Assembly (NCBI GenBank): GCA_951799445.1
Contig: OX637291.1
Location: 2,420,501-2,484,500 of the forward strand
Reading direction: 5' to 3'
Source of the DNA: Pseudisothecium myosuroides
Taxonomy: Eukaryota; Streptophyta; Bryopsida; Hypnales; Lembophyllaceae
Length of the DNA stretch: 64,000 nucleotides
How positions within the stretch are numbered: the stretch's first letter is position 1; every line of letters begins with the position of its first letter. The notes beneath the pieces are model-generated. The model saw only the letters and a list, made by a program, of their open reading frames with translations, was not told the origin of the DNA and did no database searches. The position numbers and the translations under genes were made by a program. Positions 1 through 11,800 of the stretch are shown here, piece by piece.

Positions 1-104
1 TATATTTCCCGAATATCCTACTCCAACGTACATTTAAATGCTTAAAGTGACGCAAAATTGATTTCAACTCTCAACTCCCAACAAGGTCCAAAGAAACAAC
101 ATAC

Positions 105-2419
105 CAAAGCCATGTATCAGAATAAGCGGCTTGCCACAACCCGACACTGAATAGTTTATCTTGTAACCTCTGCAATCCTCCCAGAAGCACATCAACCAAA
201 TGCAGCAATATAAGAATTAATACAAACAGGTTAGGAGACACAAACTCCTGAATAAAGGGGCCAAAAATCTCGAATGGGAGCTTCCACGCCAGAATTCATC
301 ACATGTCACCTTGGCTAACATCAAATACAATGGATAAATTTGAAAGCATTTTAAAGAGAAATGAATACTTTACCGCCATAACCACGAGTTCGACTTGAAA
401 GGCAATATCAACAAGGCCTTATCCAGCGCCTGAATACTCTGAATTAAATCAGGGAAGGGCAACCTCTTCTCTACTTCAATTTGTACGCTCACTGAGCCTC
501 CTCGTACACCTCCTTCCTTCAACGGACCAAGCCATGCGTTTCCAACGCCATCGATATCTTCCACTTGTGACTTCAACCTGCCAAACAAAGTGGCAGGATC
601 AGTAAATAGTTAAACCCTTAAGCTCCCAATCTAGGAATAAAAAGTTCACTTTGGAAGCTAAATATTGACTAGAGTAACTTTCAAAGAATATGACAATTCA
701 TCAAAAATGTAGAATATGATTTCTTCTTTCTATTGGTTCATTTTAACAACTTCCTCAAAGCTTCCTAGATGATTGATTTTGACTCTTAAAGATATGGAAG
801 CAACCAGTTTTAGCAATATGGACACTCAGGGCATAAGAAAAGACTACCATCTAACAAAAGCACAACAATCAAAATGCAATAAAATTATACTTGATGAAAA
901 GAAACAACAAAAAACTAGTGCACTTACCTTCGAAGGTCATTATCATTGATTACTCCGCAGACACTGCACGCACAGTCAGGAAATGAGCACTTGTTTGCAC
1001 AACGGCCACCTCTTCTCAGAACTTAACCACTGCAACCGAAGAAAAAAGCATGTAAAACCCATACCAAAATCAAGATCCCGAGCTCCTACAAACAGGACTA
1101 AAAAAACCCAAAAAATCCAAACGTACTACTTTTGTGGCCTTGCAAATGTGCACCTACGGTACTACCGTACGTGATGGAAACAGTTCGAGTTCCAGAAGAG
1201 AAACCAATGCCTTGAGCTGCTGGAGTCACAATTGCTGAAGAAATCTCCGCTCCTTTGGACTCGTCTGTTGTACCTGACCCTGCCGCCACTCCTGCCCTTC
1301 CCAAAAGAGAACACACATCAGCCAAGCTGCACCCAAGTCAGGAAATTTCCCCCTCAGAATTCAATGTTGATTCAATTCACACGGGGCACGTGCAATGTTC
1401 AGGAAAAAGACTAATGCAATTATAAACTGAAAAAGAGCTGTCAACTCCTGGAATTGACAACTCAGTATGCATAGGAAGAGTGGCATTCTGCGCTTGTTGA
1501 ATAGTTTTTTTGACATTTTGAATCAATAAGGATTATACATATGATCGTACTGAAGATTACATGTAAAGAGACATATAAAATTTTATATTTCTATTTGCAA
1601 TTAGCTGCTTCTTCAACATTTTTACCAACACACGCAATGTTCTTTGATGATATAAAATATGGCCCTGACTGAATTATTACACCTTATTACACAATATGAT
1701 CAACGAAAATCAAATCAAGGTTTCTTTCGTTCAAATTATTGATTTATCGATCATTTGAAAAACATGAAATCTTGGTCAAGTTCATCGTCTGTTTGCAAAG
1801 TCGACCCAAAAGGCAATTAAAAGCTTACAAATTGAAAAGAACTCAGACCTGCACGAATTACCGAGATTCGCCTTCTTCCCCTTGGCAGGCACAGCCGAGC
1901 ATTTCTTGAAACTGGTCTAGAAACTCCTCGTTTACTCGAGCACCTTCCAGCACAGTCCAGCTGCAAATCACAGACAGAGTAAGAACAACATTTCCACGAT
2001 CATAAGCACGATCTTGAACTAATTACTATACGGGGACTCACATTTCTCGAGCTAGTTATAGAAATTCCAAATTCTCCTCACCCTAGAATATTTATTGATG
2101 ATTCAACACTGTTGGCTCAACCAGGAAATGTATCAAACAGAATTTTCAATTCCAGGTCTATTCTGTTCAACAGCAGCAGTAGTTTAGGTTTCTCTAATCC
2201 AGCGATATTCTACACTCTCAAAATCCACCCATCACAGAGTGCGACAAATTCGCAATCAACCCAGAGTCGATACCCTAAGAGACTAAAAATCACGGCTAAG
2301 AAAAAAACAACGGGCGACACCTCAAGCTTCCGAAGAAAATCCACGTCCTTCCTGCGCGCAATTCGCCGCTCGGGAACAGCAGCGCCCGTGAAGAGAGCGC
2401 ATTGCGCAAGTAATTCCAT
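105..2419 (-). CDS. Alpha/beta-hydrolase fold protein, 5' exons only (runs off left edge)
   Basis: Putative hydrolase of the plant alpha/beta-hydrolase superfamily; substrate unknown. The last visible exon (169-105) encodes RGYKINYSVSGCGKPLIL followed by IHGFG. This matches the first strand and oxyanion-hole HGFG motif of plastid-type plant hydrolases. The nucleophile and catalytic triad lie beyond the window. Phase-consistent minus-strand exons are 1960-1862, 1326-1166, 1009-928, 577-374 and 169-105, with GT-AG borders. The first exon is least certain: an ATG at 2419 opens MELLAQCALFTGAAVPERR, and a GG/GTATCG donor at 2274 gives the right phase. Upstream of the fold is a region with a Cys cluster (CANKCSFPDCACSVC) that I do not recognise. 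The 1009 acceptor has a weak polypyrimidine tract. The family call rests on one exon; the 5' exons rest on phase agreement only. Confidence 0.62.
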
Positions 2420-2808
2420 AGCCTCCGCTCACAAGCAGCAACACCGGACCCCAAAGGCGAAACGAAACGAAATGAAACCCAAACCTCAACCCTAGCGAAG
2501 GAACGGAGCACGGAAGTTGATCATCCTGCACTTGCAAATCGAAACCAAAGCCGCTGCGACGCTAAACTAAAATCCAAACAGATATGTGCTCAGGAAGAAT
2601 CCATTCAATAGCCAAACTATAAGACTAAACGTACATTGCGCATCAACAGAAACAGGAGTGGGCGGAATTGGGGTTGACTGATCTGTTCAGTGCATCTGAA
2701 GAGTCTGATTGGAAATGACAATCCAGCCTGTCAATCAAATCACAGCTCTCGGGGTACGTTCCTTGATATTCTTGAAGGAGCTTGAATTGCTTGGGCTCAT
2801 CTGCTAAG

Positions 2809-3330
2809 TCAAGGAAGAATCAAGATCTCCAGCGTGCTCCAATTCTTTCATTGTTTTCGTTTGACGCAAATTCTTATGCATCTTGAGTTCAAGAATTTTG
2901 GAGAACGAAGCCCCTGGCTGACATTTATTCACTTCAACAGCTTCCTGCACATAGCTCTTGGATCGACTCTTGTGAGCAAGCTGCAGTACGGTAGCATTCA
3001 TCTTCAAAATCAAGGAAGAATGAAGATATCCAAGAGGTTCCAATTCTCTGACATTGTCTTATATACATTCTTTGCTTCTTGAGTTCAAGAATTTTGGAGA
3101 AGGACGATCATGACATGAATCGCTTCAATAGCTCCTTGCCAAAAGCACTACAGACATTTGTGAGCAAGCATTCATTTCCTAAATCAAGAAAAAAGTAAGG
3201 TATTCAAAATGCTCCAATCCTTTGACATCAGCTTCCTTTGACACAAATCCTCTTATATCATGAGAAGATAGTCCTTGACAAAATCACTTCAATACCTTCG
3301 TGATAGTGGATCTGGAATTGACTTAGCAGA
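2809..3330. repeat. Three degenerate tandem copies of a ~175-200 bp spacer unit
   Basis: Copies begin near 2809, 3010 and 3184. Each opens with a TCAAGGAAGAAT-like stretch, then GCTCCAATTCT, TTGAGTTCAAGAATTTTGGAG (in copies 1 and 2) and a CACTTCAATAGCT-like tract. Copies 1 and 2 are clearly alike and copy 3 is more diverged. The array fills the gap between the ABCA stop codon (3811) and the hydrolase 5' end (2419). Short ORFs cross it on both strands, but they vary between copies and I see no conserved protein. The rest of 2420-3810 holds nothing I can name. Confidence 0.6.
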
Positions 3331-3810
3331 TGTACCATGCTATTGCACACCATTCTCATCTATATTGATTGTATCCAAACCATATCCTGTTTCTTTGATA
3401 TAAACAGAGAGATAGGTGCACTCATACAACAACGTAAGCATACTAAGAGGCTTTCATTCCAACAATGCTAACTATTCACATAATGTACAGCACACTACGA
3501 GTCATCCTGAGCTTCACTTTTGTATGCAGGAAAATCAAAGTAAAGATCGACTCTGTAACTGAGTGTCAAATTATCTCACCTTTATTGAATACCAGGTCAA
3601 ACTGATTTCATGAGCATGAATATATTGTCAAGGTCCAAAAGAAGAGAGTTTTCTACATACAAGGTTTTCTCAATCATTTTGAAACCATCAAATCAATCTC
3701 ATATAGGATCTATATATCTCTTTGTGTCTAGACTCTTCCGTGCCCTCAGGCAGGTAACTATCAAAAAGGGCTTCTTCAAGTGCACCACCTAACTTTCAGG
3801 ATTGTTATCA

Positions 3811-5806
3811 CTAGTGAAGCTGGCTAAGTCGGTTAAAAACTTGCTGCAAAGTAGGCTGACTAACCACGTAGTCCTTGATTCGCAGCACCTCACGCTTTGC
3901 TTCAAGCTCTTGCAACAACCCTGCGAGCTGCGACAGGCTTCGTACAGGCACCTGGAACTGCTTCTGTCCGGTCAGCCCCACTTCATCCTCCGCTACTTCT
4001 TCTACAATACCTGCATCTGCGTTCCCAGGATACAGAGTGTTGATGAACCTGCAAATCTCCGGCATGTTCTCCAGGTCGGCCAGAACGAGGAGGGTGTAAT
4101 TGGATCCATGGCGTCGTTTGAGTTCTTGGGGTGGAGCTAGACACTTAAGTTGGCCTCCGACGATGATACCTACTCTTGTTCTGCAATGACGTGCGGCCAA
4201 TTTCGATTAAGAGAATCTCAAAAAATTATTTTGGAACATAATTCGTACAATCTATATTCGCTAATTATTAAGAAATTCAACGCAAGAGATCATCTTACCC
4301 AAGTGCTGACGCTTCTTCAAATGACTGTGTACAGATCAACGTTGCGCAATGGCTAGATTGGGCTGAAATCTGCTTCCAGGCTCTTTTTCTTCTCGCAAAG
4401 TCCATTCCTGGATAAATCAACCAGGCCCACGAATTACTCATCTGCAACGGAAAAAGTGTTTTGATCTCGTGTAACTGCGCCTACACAAGCGATTACAGAC
4501 AGCTGATTGAGAAGGAAAATTACCAGATGACGGTTCATCGAGCATCAATACAGGTGAATTTCCTAGCAATGCAACGGTAAGACTCAGCATTCGCTTTGTT
4601 CCCGGTTTGCAGTTTTCGATTCTTGTGTCTGCTACATCTGCATCCACAAGTCTTGTCAACGAATGATGTACTACTGCTTTCTTGCTAAGCCATGCCCAAT
4701 TATTAGAAGCCATAGCACGTCTTGCAAGTGAACTCGATATGTCGATTTATTAATTGCCAAGAAATGGGATGGACATTAAGTTCTCTACGCTGTTGAGTAA
4801 AAGGTGCGCTAACCGAGGAAAGGAATGTGCATTTTCCAGTCAAACTAAAATATGAGGGACAGATACTGCCGGACCACTACTTCCATCTTCACTAGATAAT
4901 CGCACTTTTGCTGATCATCGCTACAGTTGATCCAACGGACGAGAAAAATAAATATACTTCGACTAGATTGAGTCAAGAGGCAATCATGTAGCATGTGAGC
5001 AAACAAGTCAGTACCTGAAAGTTGCATAGCTTGCAAGGCTGCCTCCACAGCTAAACTTTGTGGCTGAGCTAAGCCTTTCAATGCAGCATGAAGCTCCAAG
5101 TGCTCTCTTACTGTCATCGACATGTACATGGCCTGCAAACCAAGGTTGTTACCAACTGGTAACACGATAAATGATCGAAGTAGTTGCTCAATATTAAAAA
5201 CTCCCGGTCTTATTTAATCAGTGGTAAAGCACCAAAGATATTTCTAGGAAACGGTTCCTTGATAGCTTGCAACTCAATCATTTAAAGACCAGAACAGATG
5301 TTTCAGGGTAGCAGTGAAGATACCTCATACTGAGGACAAAAACGAATTAAACTTCGCTTATGCAAATACCCATATCGCACACTTGCTCCACAGACAAGAG
5401 CATCACCAGCGGTCATGCGTTCAAGTCCAGCTAGGCACTGCAAGAGTGTGCTTTTACCAGATTTGTGGCCCCCTACCAGCACAACAATCTGGCAACATCC
5501 AGAACAGAAAGAAGAGCGAGTAATTCAAAAATCGATCAAATTCATCAGATTTGCCAGTCGAGAGACTTATAGTTTCTACTTGGCTAACCAGTTTCTGAAA
5601 TTGTACTTCCTGCCTCGTAAATGTTCAACTTCTTCCAGTGGCTTAAGCTAACGGGAAACTTCTGTCAGCATATTGCCTACCTTGGGACATACGAATTTAC
5701 TGAGAATTCAACAAAAACAAGAAACTGCATCGTTTAATACCTCTCCAGATCCGACTGCTAGCCACAAATCTTGGAGCGCACAGGTATCTCGTACAGCTCC
5801 ATGGCT
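3811..5806 (-). other. ABCA exons 29-34: nucleotide-binding domain 2 and C-terminus (degenerate)
   Basis: Exons: 5806-5741, 5488-5324, 5132-5015, 4673-4524, 4407-4299 and 4180-3811. Walker A is GGHKSGKST, intact. The Q-loop is RFCPQYE, intact. The signature reads NCKPGTKRML, with Lys-Pro-Gly in place of Ser-Gly-Gly. Walker B and D-loop read LMLDEPSSGMDF, so the catalytic Glu is present. The switch region reads LICTQSFEEASALG, with Gln where the H-loop His belongs. The C-terminus QPTLQQVFNRLSQLH matches the usual ABCA end (TLEQVF-like). Both domains are therefore non-canonical, although the reading frame is intact. Confidence 0.85.
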
Positions 5807-8800
5807 CTGCAACGAACGCATAATTAGCATCTGTGAATTCAAATTGCTTCAAACTTGCAAGAGCATAAGTACAAAGAGGGCTTCCCGAGCACCTTGCCAA
5901 GGCCGTAGCAGAGGATTGCATCACCCTCCGGTTCATCAGCTCCCTGTGCACGCCCCATGCCCTCCCAACGGGCAGCGCTTGTCTGAACCCTCTCTTTCTC
6001 TTGTTCAATGTCGCTGCGGCTGCTAGAACCTTCTCGTGGAGCGACTTGATTTATTGCGCCATCCGCGCCAGCTTTTGTTTCCGGGTCCAAAGTATGAGTC
6101 TCAAGATGCCAAAGGCAGAAGACGTATATAATAACGGCTGCTACAGAGCCTATCATACTGACCACCACATAGTTCTTCCACTGGAAGAAATAAGCAGGTG
6201 ATGGCATCTCTGAAGGAGCAGCACCATTTGAGACCATCACTTTATCGATGGTTCGCACGATAAAATGAAGTCCCGACGTGAGAGCATATGGCGGATCAAT
6301 CACAGTGAACAAAATATGCCAATTACGATACACCAAATCACCTGCATATCACCTTAAAAATATTAGAGAAAAAAAATTTCAGCATCTCGACTGGAGCGTA
6401 TTTATCCAAATCATGAGGGGGGAGTTTTAATATCATGAACGATGAGCCCGTTACTCTGAAATACAAGCAGTTGCTAATTTTAGGGATGAAGCTATAAAAG
6501 TTTCTCTACCGATAACTTATCATTGAAAACTTGCCTCTGACATTAAAAAGTGCGGAGTACGGCACGACTGCTGCCAGCAAGAAAAACAAGGCAAGGAAAG
6601 GAGCCGCTCTGTTGTAAAGATCAGTCCACACAAGGAAAACATTGTTGTAAGCTGGCACTGCGTAGGTGCAAATCAAAAGAAATTCTAAGCAAAAAATAAT
6701 AAACACTCTAGAAAGAGGCAAGCATGCCGCCGTCTGCAAGATTTGACATTTAGTTACTGAGTGCAGATAATGATGAAATTATGCAATTGAGGTACAAGGC
6801 TGGAGAAAACATACGAGCTAGCGCTGTTAAAAAAGAAACTGAGAGCGTAGCCTTGAAGAACTGTAGCTGGAATCGTGACCAGAAATAGAAAAAATGCTGC
6901 TGGGGCTGCTTCCTGGAGTCAGTTCGGGCATAAATGCATGTTACATCTTCTCCAGAGAAGTTCACGTGCAGAAAATGCACGTTTAAATCTAAAACTTATT
7001 CTTAAGCACAACAAAGAATAAGAAAAGACAAATTTTGAAACATTTGAGCACTCCATAAGCATTATACAATGTATAGCTGTAAGACAATCCTGCAGAAAAG
7101 AGCTTCACAGAACATGCTAAAACATACGAGGCGTACAAAACAGGTCACTATTACCTTGACAAATGGTGCACGCCCAAATGCCAAACCCATGCCTAAGACA
7201 ATAGAGACAACAGCAAAAAAGAGCACAAGATCGGAGAGCAAGGCGGCCAGCCAAAACGCTGCATTTCGCATTCCGCTCATACGAAATAGACTGAGAATGC
7301 CATTCTGCTTGTCCAGCACCACCTGCAAACATATGTCGTTTCAGCAAACGGTCAATTGCAGAAGTTGATACAGATCAAGCGACGAGAAAGATGACCAAAA
7401 TATCTGCACAAAATGTGATTCCCCCATGCACCCTCTCCCCTCAGAGGTGAGACGAAATTTACCACTCTCCAGGGAAACACCATTGCTTTCAAACGAATAA
7501 TTAGAGAATAAAAAACATGTGCCAATAACCGCCTGATATTAAGAAGAAGCCATTAGAAGTAAGAAGAAAACCTGTGCGCAGAAGATAGGGGGAATGAACA
7601 TGAGACCCATGGCTGTCATAAGAACCACCACATAAGCAAAGCCATTATTGTTGGCTTCGTATGGCAATGGATGACTGCTGACATGCAGAGATGAAGGTGC
7701 ATGCAATGTCACATTTCCAGAATAGTTGCTTCGAAGAATCTGCAGGAACAAGTTCTCCACCATAGCAGCAATGGTAGGCACCTCATGAATTTGCAAGGGG
7801 TGACAAGCGACTGTATATTGCAACGTACAATCTGCATTCGCAAGAACCCAAGGTCACGTATAGGAATTGTGTAGAGTGAGTTGGAAATTTACGTAGAGAG
7901 AGTGGAAAATTAACGCAGACAAAGTGATTAAACATTCAACATTCATCCAGCTGGAGATTGTGCTCTTGATTCTTTTCTCCAAATCAAACTCGACTCTTTG
8001 CGTTTACATAATTAACGACTGTAAGAATTGAACCCCAGCATCCTTCGAATCCTCTAGAGTACTAAATTTCCAGTCGCAACACAGTATGAATTTGGAGGGA
8101 TTTGAACTTACTCTGAAAGTCAATCTTATCAAAACCTATTCCCACAAAGTGGGTTTCGTCATCATTGTTAGGCAAGTCCGTAAGGTCAGCAGTTGCATCC
8201 ATAGGGTTTCTTGGGTAAAGACGCACGTGATCTGGTCCGAAGTTGTCTAACATAGAGAGAGCTTGGGGCACGGCTGATATGTTACTAACAGAATAGAATA
8301 TCGGCAGAGTTTTTCCTAAACTTGACTCCTTAAAAGATATAGCCTGCGGAGAGGAGTTTCTGCTTACAAACACTTGGGCAATTAGACTTGCCAAGATTAG
8401 TACCTGCCAGGAGAACATGACGACATTAAGCTTTGCAGTGTAGAGATTTCTAGAAGCCACATTAGAACGCATTCTGATGTACTGCATAACAAATTTTATC
8501 ACAGGTCTTGTACACATACCAGGGGTATTACAAATATAGAGCAATACAGCTGCCAATTACGCCTGTTTTCACACCAGCACAAGTCCAAGTATTAGATCCT
8601 GAAAGTACAATATTCTGATTCATGAGAAGCCAGCAACGAGGTGAATGCACGCGCGCTTTCGCAATTACAAACAACTCTTGACACCCATTTATACACTAAA
8701 CCCTTTCGCAACCCTTTCACAGTGCCATCACCACAAGCAGTATACACGTGAGAAAAAAGAACTGGAGATATAATAGAGATGTAGTCAAAATCAGAACGGA

Positions 8801-11800
8801 GGATTGGAGAGGAGCTGCAGACTGTTCAAAAGATGTACCAGAAGAAATCTCAGGTGTTAAGCAAACTAGATCAACTTCACCAACCTAACATTGCAAGTTG
8901 AGAGTATGCAGAGTGTGTTCCCAGGATAAATATAAAGGAGCAATCTGGCGTATCCTTCTCTCCCTGGAGATTAAATCGCTTTTCCAAAATTCTTACTGAG
9001 GACAATAAGGCATCTGTTACGTACTTGGGAAACGTTAAACGAGCTCGTAAAATAGCTGAAATCTGAGGCAACAGGGAGGTTTGACGTCTTTTTAAAGAAT
9101 CTACGTCCGCTGACCGCTCGCCTCCAATAAGAAGTGCTTCATCATCAGCTTCATCCATGGAGGTTGGGTAGTTGCTCCACTCCTGCACATCGCGCACAGT
9201 CACCACTCCAGCAGCATTCTCATCTTCATCTGCATTGAGAGAGATAAAATCACCGTTCAATTGCGCTGAAGGCGACAGATATGACATGCTACCGAACAAT
9301 CACATGCGAACAATAAAATCAAGAAACAAGTTGAGACATATCAGCCCCTCAGAAAATAAGATAGATCATTATAAATACTTAACATATGACCCAATAGGCT
9401 CGGATTCGCAAGAAAACAAGACATTTAATCATTGCTAAACACAATCATCCAGCACTTCCACAATTGATATGCAAGGTGAGCTCCCTGTAACCAGCTATAC
9501 CATACTGACCTTGAAATTGCATGAAGACCTCTTCAAGCGTGGTGGCTTCTAGTGCCCCTTCATCCAGTCCAAGCTCGACTCCACGTCTGCACCCCCACAG
9601 TTTTGGCTTCTCAATACAAAAGTTCTGTCTAATAGGTGTGTGAACGTAGAGACAGAATTTGAAGACAACGTGTAGTTCAGACAAAAAATCGACTGAAGCA
9701 AGTGGCTATACCAAAACGAATGCAGTCAAAAGATCAACCACAGTTTTTTTCCATTAAACTTGCCGTCCAGATTCCCTCCGCAATACTAAGACAGTCATAA
9801 AGAACCCTTTCAAGAGTAATCGAAAATCTAACTCACTCAGCTAATTCCACAAGGAGAGCGCTTGTTTGTGCAGGAATCCCCAGTGGAAGCTTGAAAGTGG
9901 CATGTGCCTGCCCTCTTTGAGCCGGTAACAATACAGCTGCGTGTACATGTTTCGTAATCAACTCCCATACAGCTGTTGCATTGAACCTTTCACCTTTTGT
10001 TACATGCAGTAAGTAGCTCAATCCTGTAATCATAGAAGCATGAGAAGCATTACCAAAATGAGGATGTACCAAAACGTTTGGTGTACTCCAGCTTCAACAT
10101 ACATCATTGCACAGCCAGAACTCTACATTCACAAAACAATCATTAATGTAGAAATAAAAAAACGGAAGAAAGCAGATGATCACCAAAGCGATTCCGTAGG
10201 AAGAACGAGCTTCCGCAACACTTGAGCACACCGTGGGACAATACAGCCTTGCGATCAGCAACAACATCAGCCTCCTCCATGGAGTCAGTTGTAAATAAAA
10301 ACACTCGTCCTTTCTGGCGCTTGTGCATCATGTCCCAGAACTGCTTCCTTGAAACCAGATCAAGGTTTCTAGTGGGCTGATCCATAATCACAACCTAGAA
10401 ACATACATATTTGTAAGCAAAAGTACACCAAGAAATCACAGACGCTAGCGGATCTTAACCAACAGCCACGAAAATTGATATTACCTGTGGATCTCCAATA
10501 AGGGCAATCGCAAGGCTAAGTTTCCGCCTAGCGGGCTGAGAAAGTGCCTTCGCTTCCTTATCAGCTTCATTTAAGAGCCCTAAATCCGCTATTAGGTTCT
10601 CTGCCATCTGCTCTACAGATTGATTTGAGTGCTGCCGTTCCTCAAGTCCATCTTTGCCGAAATGCACACATTGTCCTTTGATCGTTGCAAAATATATAAG
10701 CTGCAGGCGTAGAAAGATGTCAATTAGTCCTGCAAATTCGAGTTGTTTATGGTTTCCTTCGATACAGTTAGCAACTCTCTCACAAGCTGGTTCTTTAAGG
10801 AAAGAATCCCAACATAAGAGAAATAAAGAATCGTTTCCAGAAGGCGGGTTTGAACAAGCGCCCTAAATGGGTTCCATACGGGTCTGGATAATAAACTCCA
10901 AAGGCAAGGCAGCCGGGACCAAACATCACCAGTATGCAAATAGCATGCTTGATTCTCAAACTAATAAGTCTAACTACATAGTCGTAATTATGAACGCCGC
11001 CAATTCAGCGAAAAATTGAGATAAAGGTTCATCTGCAATCAGAAGACTTCATTCTTCTCTCGGAATCTAGACATTCAAGCATAGAAAAGATCTGCTGACC
11101 TGTTCGCGAATAGTCAATGCACGCACTGCAATATTCTGTTGTGGACAAACTCCAATCAGTGAATGCAACTCCTCCCCTACAAGATTACGATAACTTCTCA
11201 TTATTTATATCTGCAACAGAAAATGAACAAATCCCATTCAAGACAGCTGTAAGACCACAGAACTCAAATCGATGGAGTCATAGACAAGTAGCCAAGCAGG
11301 TGAGAATATGCAAATAGATTCTGCAAGAATTCGAAAGATTGGATTATATGGACCCTCCAAACACCTCATGTTCCGCGCCTGTGACATTGGGTTAGGATTC
11401 AATAGAAGGCTAGATTTGCAAGCCAATGTGGATACCTAAACTAGGTGACCAGGCAAAGACTAGAATTGGCAAACTGAGATCGTTGAACTGTCAATGAAAA
11501 CATAGAAGGATATGATATGAGCTGGTTTCTAAGCGAGATTACCAGCATCTGTGACAGGGAGGCCATAAATATAAGCTTCGCCTGATGTTGCACGAGAGAG
11601 ACCCGAAAGCATGTTTACCACTGCTGATTTTCCCGATCCACTGTGACCCTGCAGTCCATGAAACGACCAAAATCACCTCGGAAATTACTGGCAATGTTGG
11701 AGACTGATTCCACCCAGATCTTGAGCAACTCCCACGGTCAATGTTCATGAATACCATGGGTTATCTGGAGAGCCTGTCTAAATTCGAGTGACTCCAGAAA

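Noticed and set aside
2112..2495. 127-codon plus ORF antisense to the hydrolase first exon
   Set aside because: Antisense shadow of the predicted exon, with Ser/Arg/Lys-rich biased sequence.
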